A DNA stretch of 37,287 bases from a virus. Both the position numbers and the translations under genes were made by a program. Location of the stretch: positions 1 through 37,287 of the IMG/VR virus record IMGVR_UViG_3300036841_000118; one strand, given 5' to 3'. Positions 37,122 through 37,287 of this stretch are shown here, piece by piece; the stretch's first letter is position 1; every line of letters begins with the position of its first letter. Below the pieces are notes generated by a model, which saw only the letters and a list, made by a program, of their open reading frames with translations, was not told the DNA's origin and made no database searches.

Positions 37122-37287
37122 GACCGCCTACCAGATTACGGGCTCACCCCGAGGGCGCGGAAGGGACGGACGTGGGTGACGATCTGTTCAGCGAAACCTG
37201 TACAGCATCGCGGTGACGAAACCGTGCCCATGCTTCGCGGCCCCCTGCCGTTTCAGCGGTGCGGTTTGCTCGCGTCGGACTTCTGAC
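37042..37287. repeat. Right copy of 246-bp terminal direct repeat
   Basis: Same as 1-246 apart from transitions at 37167, 37199 and 37212. It includes the integrase N-terminus and part of the intergenic candidate att region. Confidence 0.9.

Noticed and set aside
1-37287. Diversity-generating retroelement for fibre variation
   Set aside because: No reverse transcriptase and no template/variable repeat pair were found.

Overview
This window is an essentially complete temperate, podovirus-type (short-tailed) bacteriophage genome. Its first 246 bases recur at the end (37042-37287), so it is most simply one circular or circularly permuted genome of about 37.04 kb with an overlap. The overlap is not perfect: three transitions separate the copies. 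The DNA is GC-rich, and nearly every gene starts on or within a few bases of the previous stop. Two or three predicted lipoproteins and a holin-like protein suggest a GC-rich Gram-negative host, but I cannot name it. I see no tRNA, CRISPR array or insertion sequence.

Almost all genes lie on the minus strand, so the genome reads right to left. At the far right are a tyrosine integrase (36081-37121), a NUMOD4/HNH endonuclease, a tiny membrane protein, a ParB-like protein with a zinc ribbon, a Mom-like DNA-modification acyltransferase, an SF2 helicase and a free-standing DnaA domain IV protein: the integration, DNA-metabolism and replication block. Next comes a separately promoted cassette (29551-30989) with a DUF6745-like gene followed by a tetrapeptide-repeat gene. 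The morphogenesis block follows: HTH protein, small and large terminase, portal, scaffold, coat, head proteins, tail adaptor, collagen-like fibre, small beta-rich proteins, tail nozzle, three ejection-type proteins, two more beta-rich proteins and a holin/lipoprotein candidate. A promoter-gene-hairpin unit plus two lipoprotein genes (16237-17560) interrupts the tail genes. I found no recognisable endolysin.

The left end (264-4526) carries an early minus-strand block: a HTH regulator, several small zinc-binding proteins, a recombination pair (ssDNA-annealing/binding-like protein and RecE-like exonuclease) and a second ParB/DGQHR protein. A small plus-strand operon (4574-6365) of Cys-rich proteins diverges from the regulator and converges on the late operon at a shared CTAG.

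Two repeated regulatory elements tie the genome together. A 17-bp palindrome close to GTACCGAATAWCGGTAC overlaps four consensus promoters (3545, 4311, 17533, 31018) and looks like the operator of the lysogeny repressor; three of these promoters feed (nearly) leaderless starts. A different 22-bp element (GGTACCGC...GCGGGYTGKTAG) fills six gene junctions in the structural region, directly before start codons that lack a Shine-Dalgarno sequence. The operator circuit, the junction element and the DUF6745/repeat cassette are the strongest candidates for undescribed biology.
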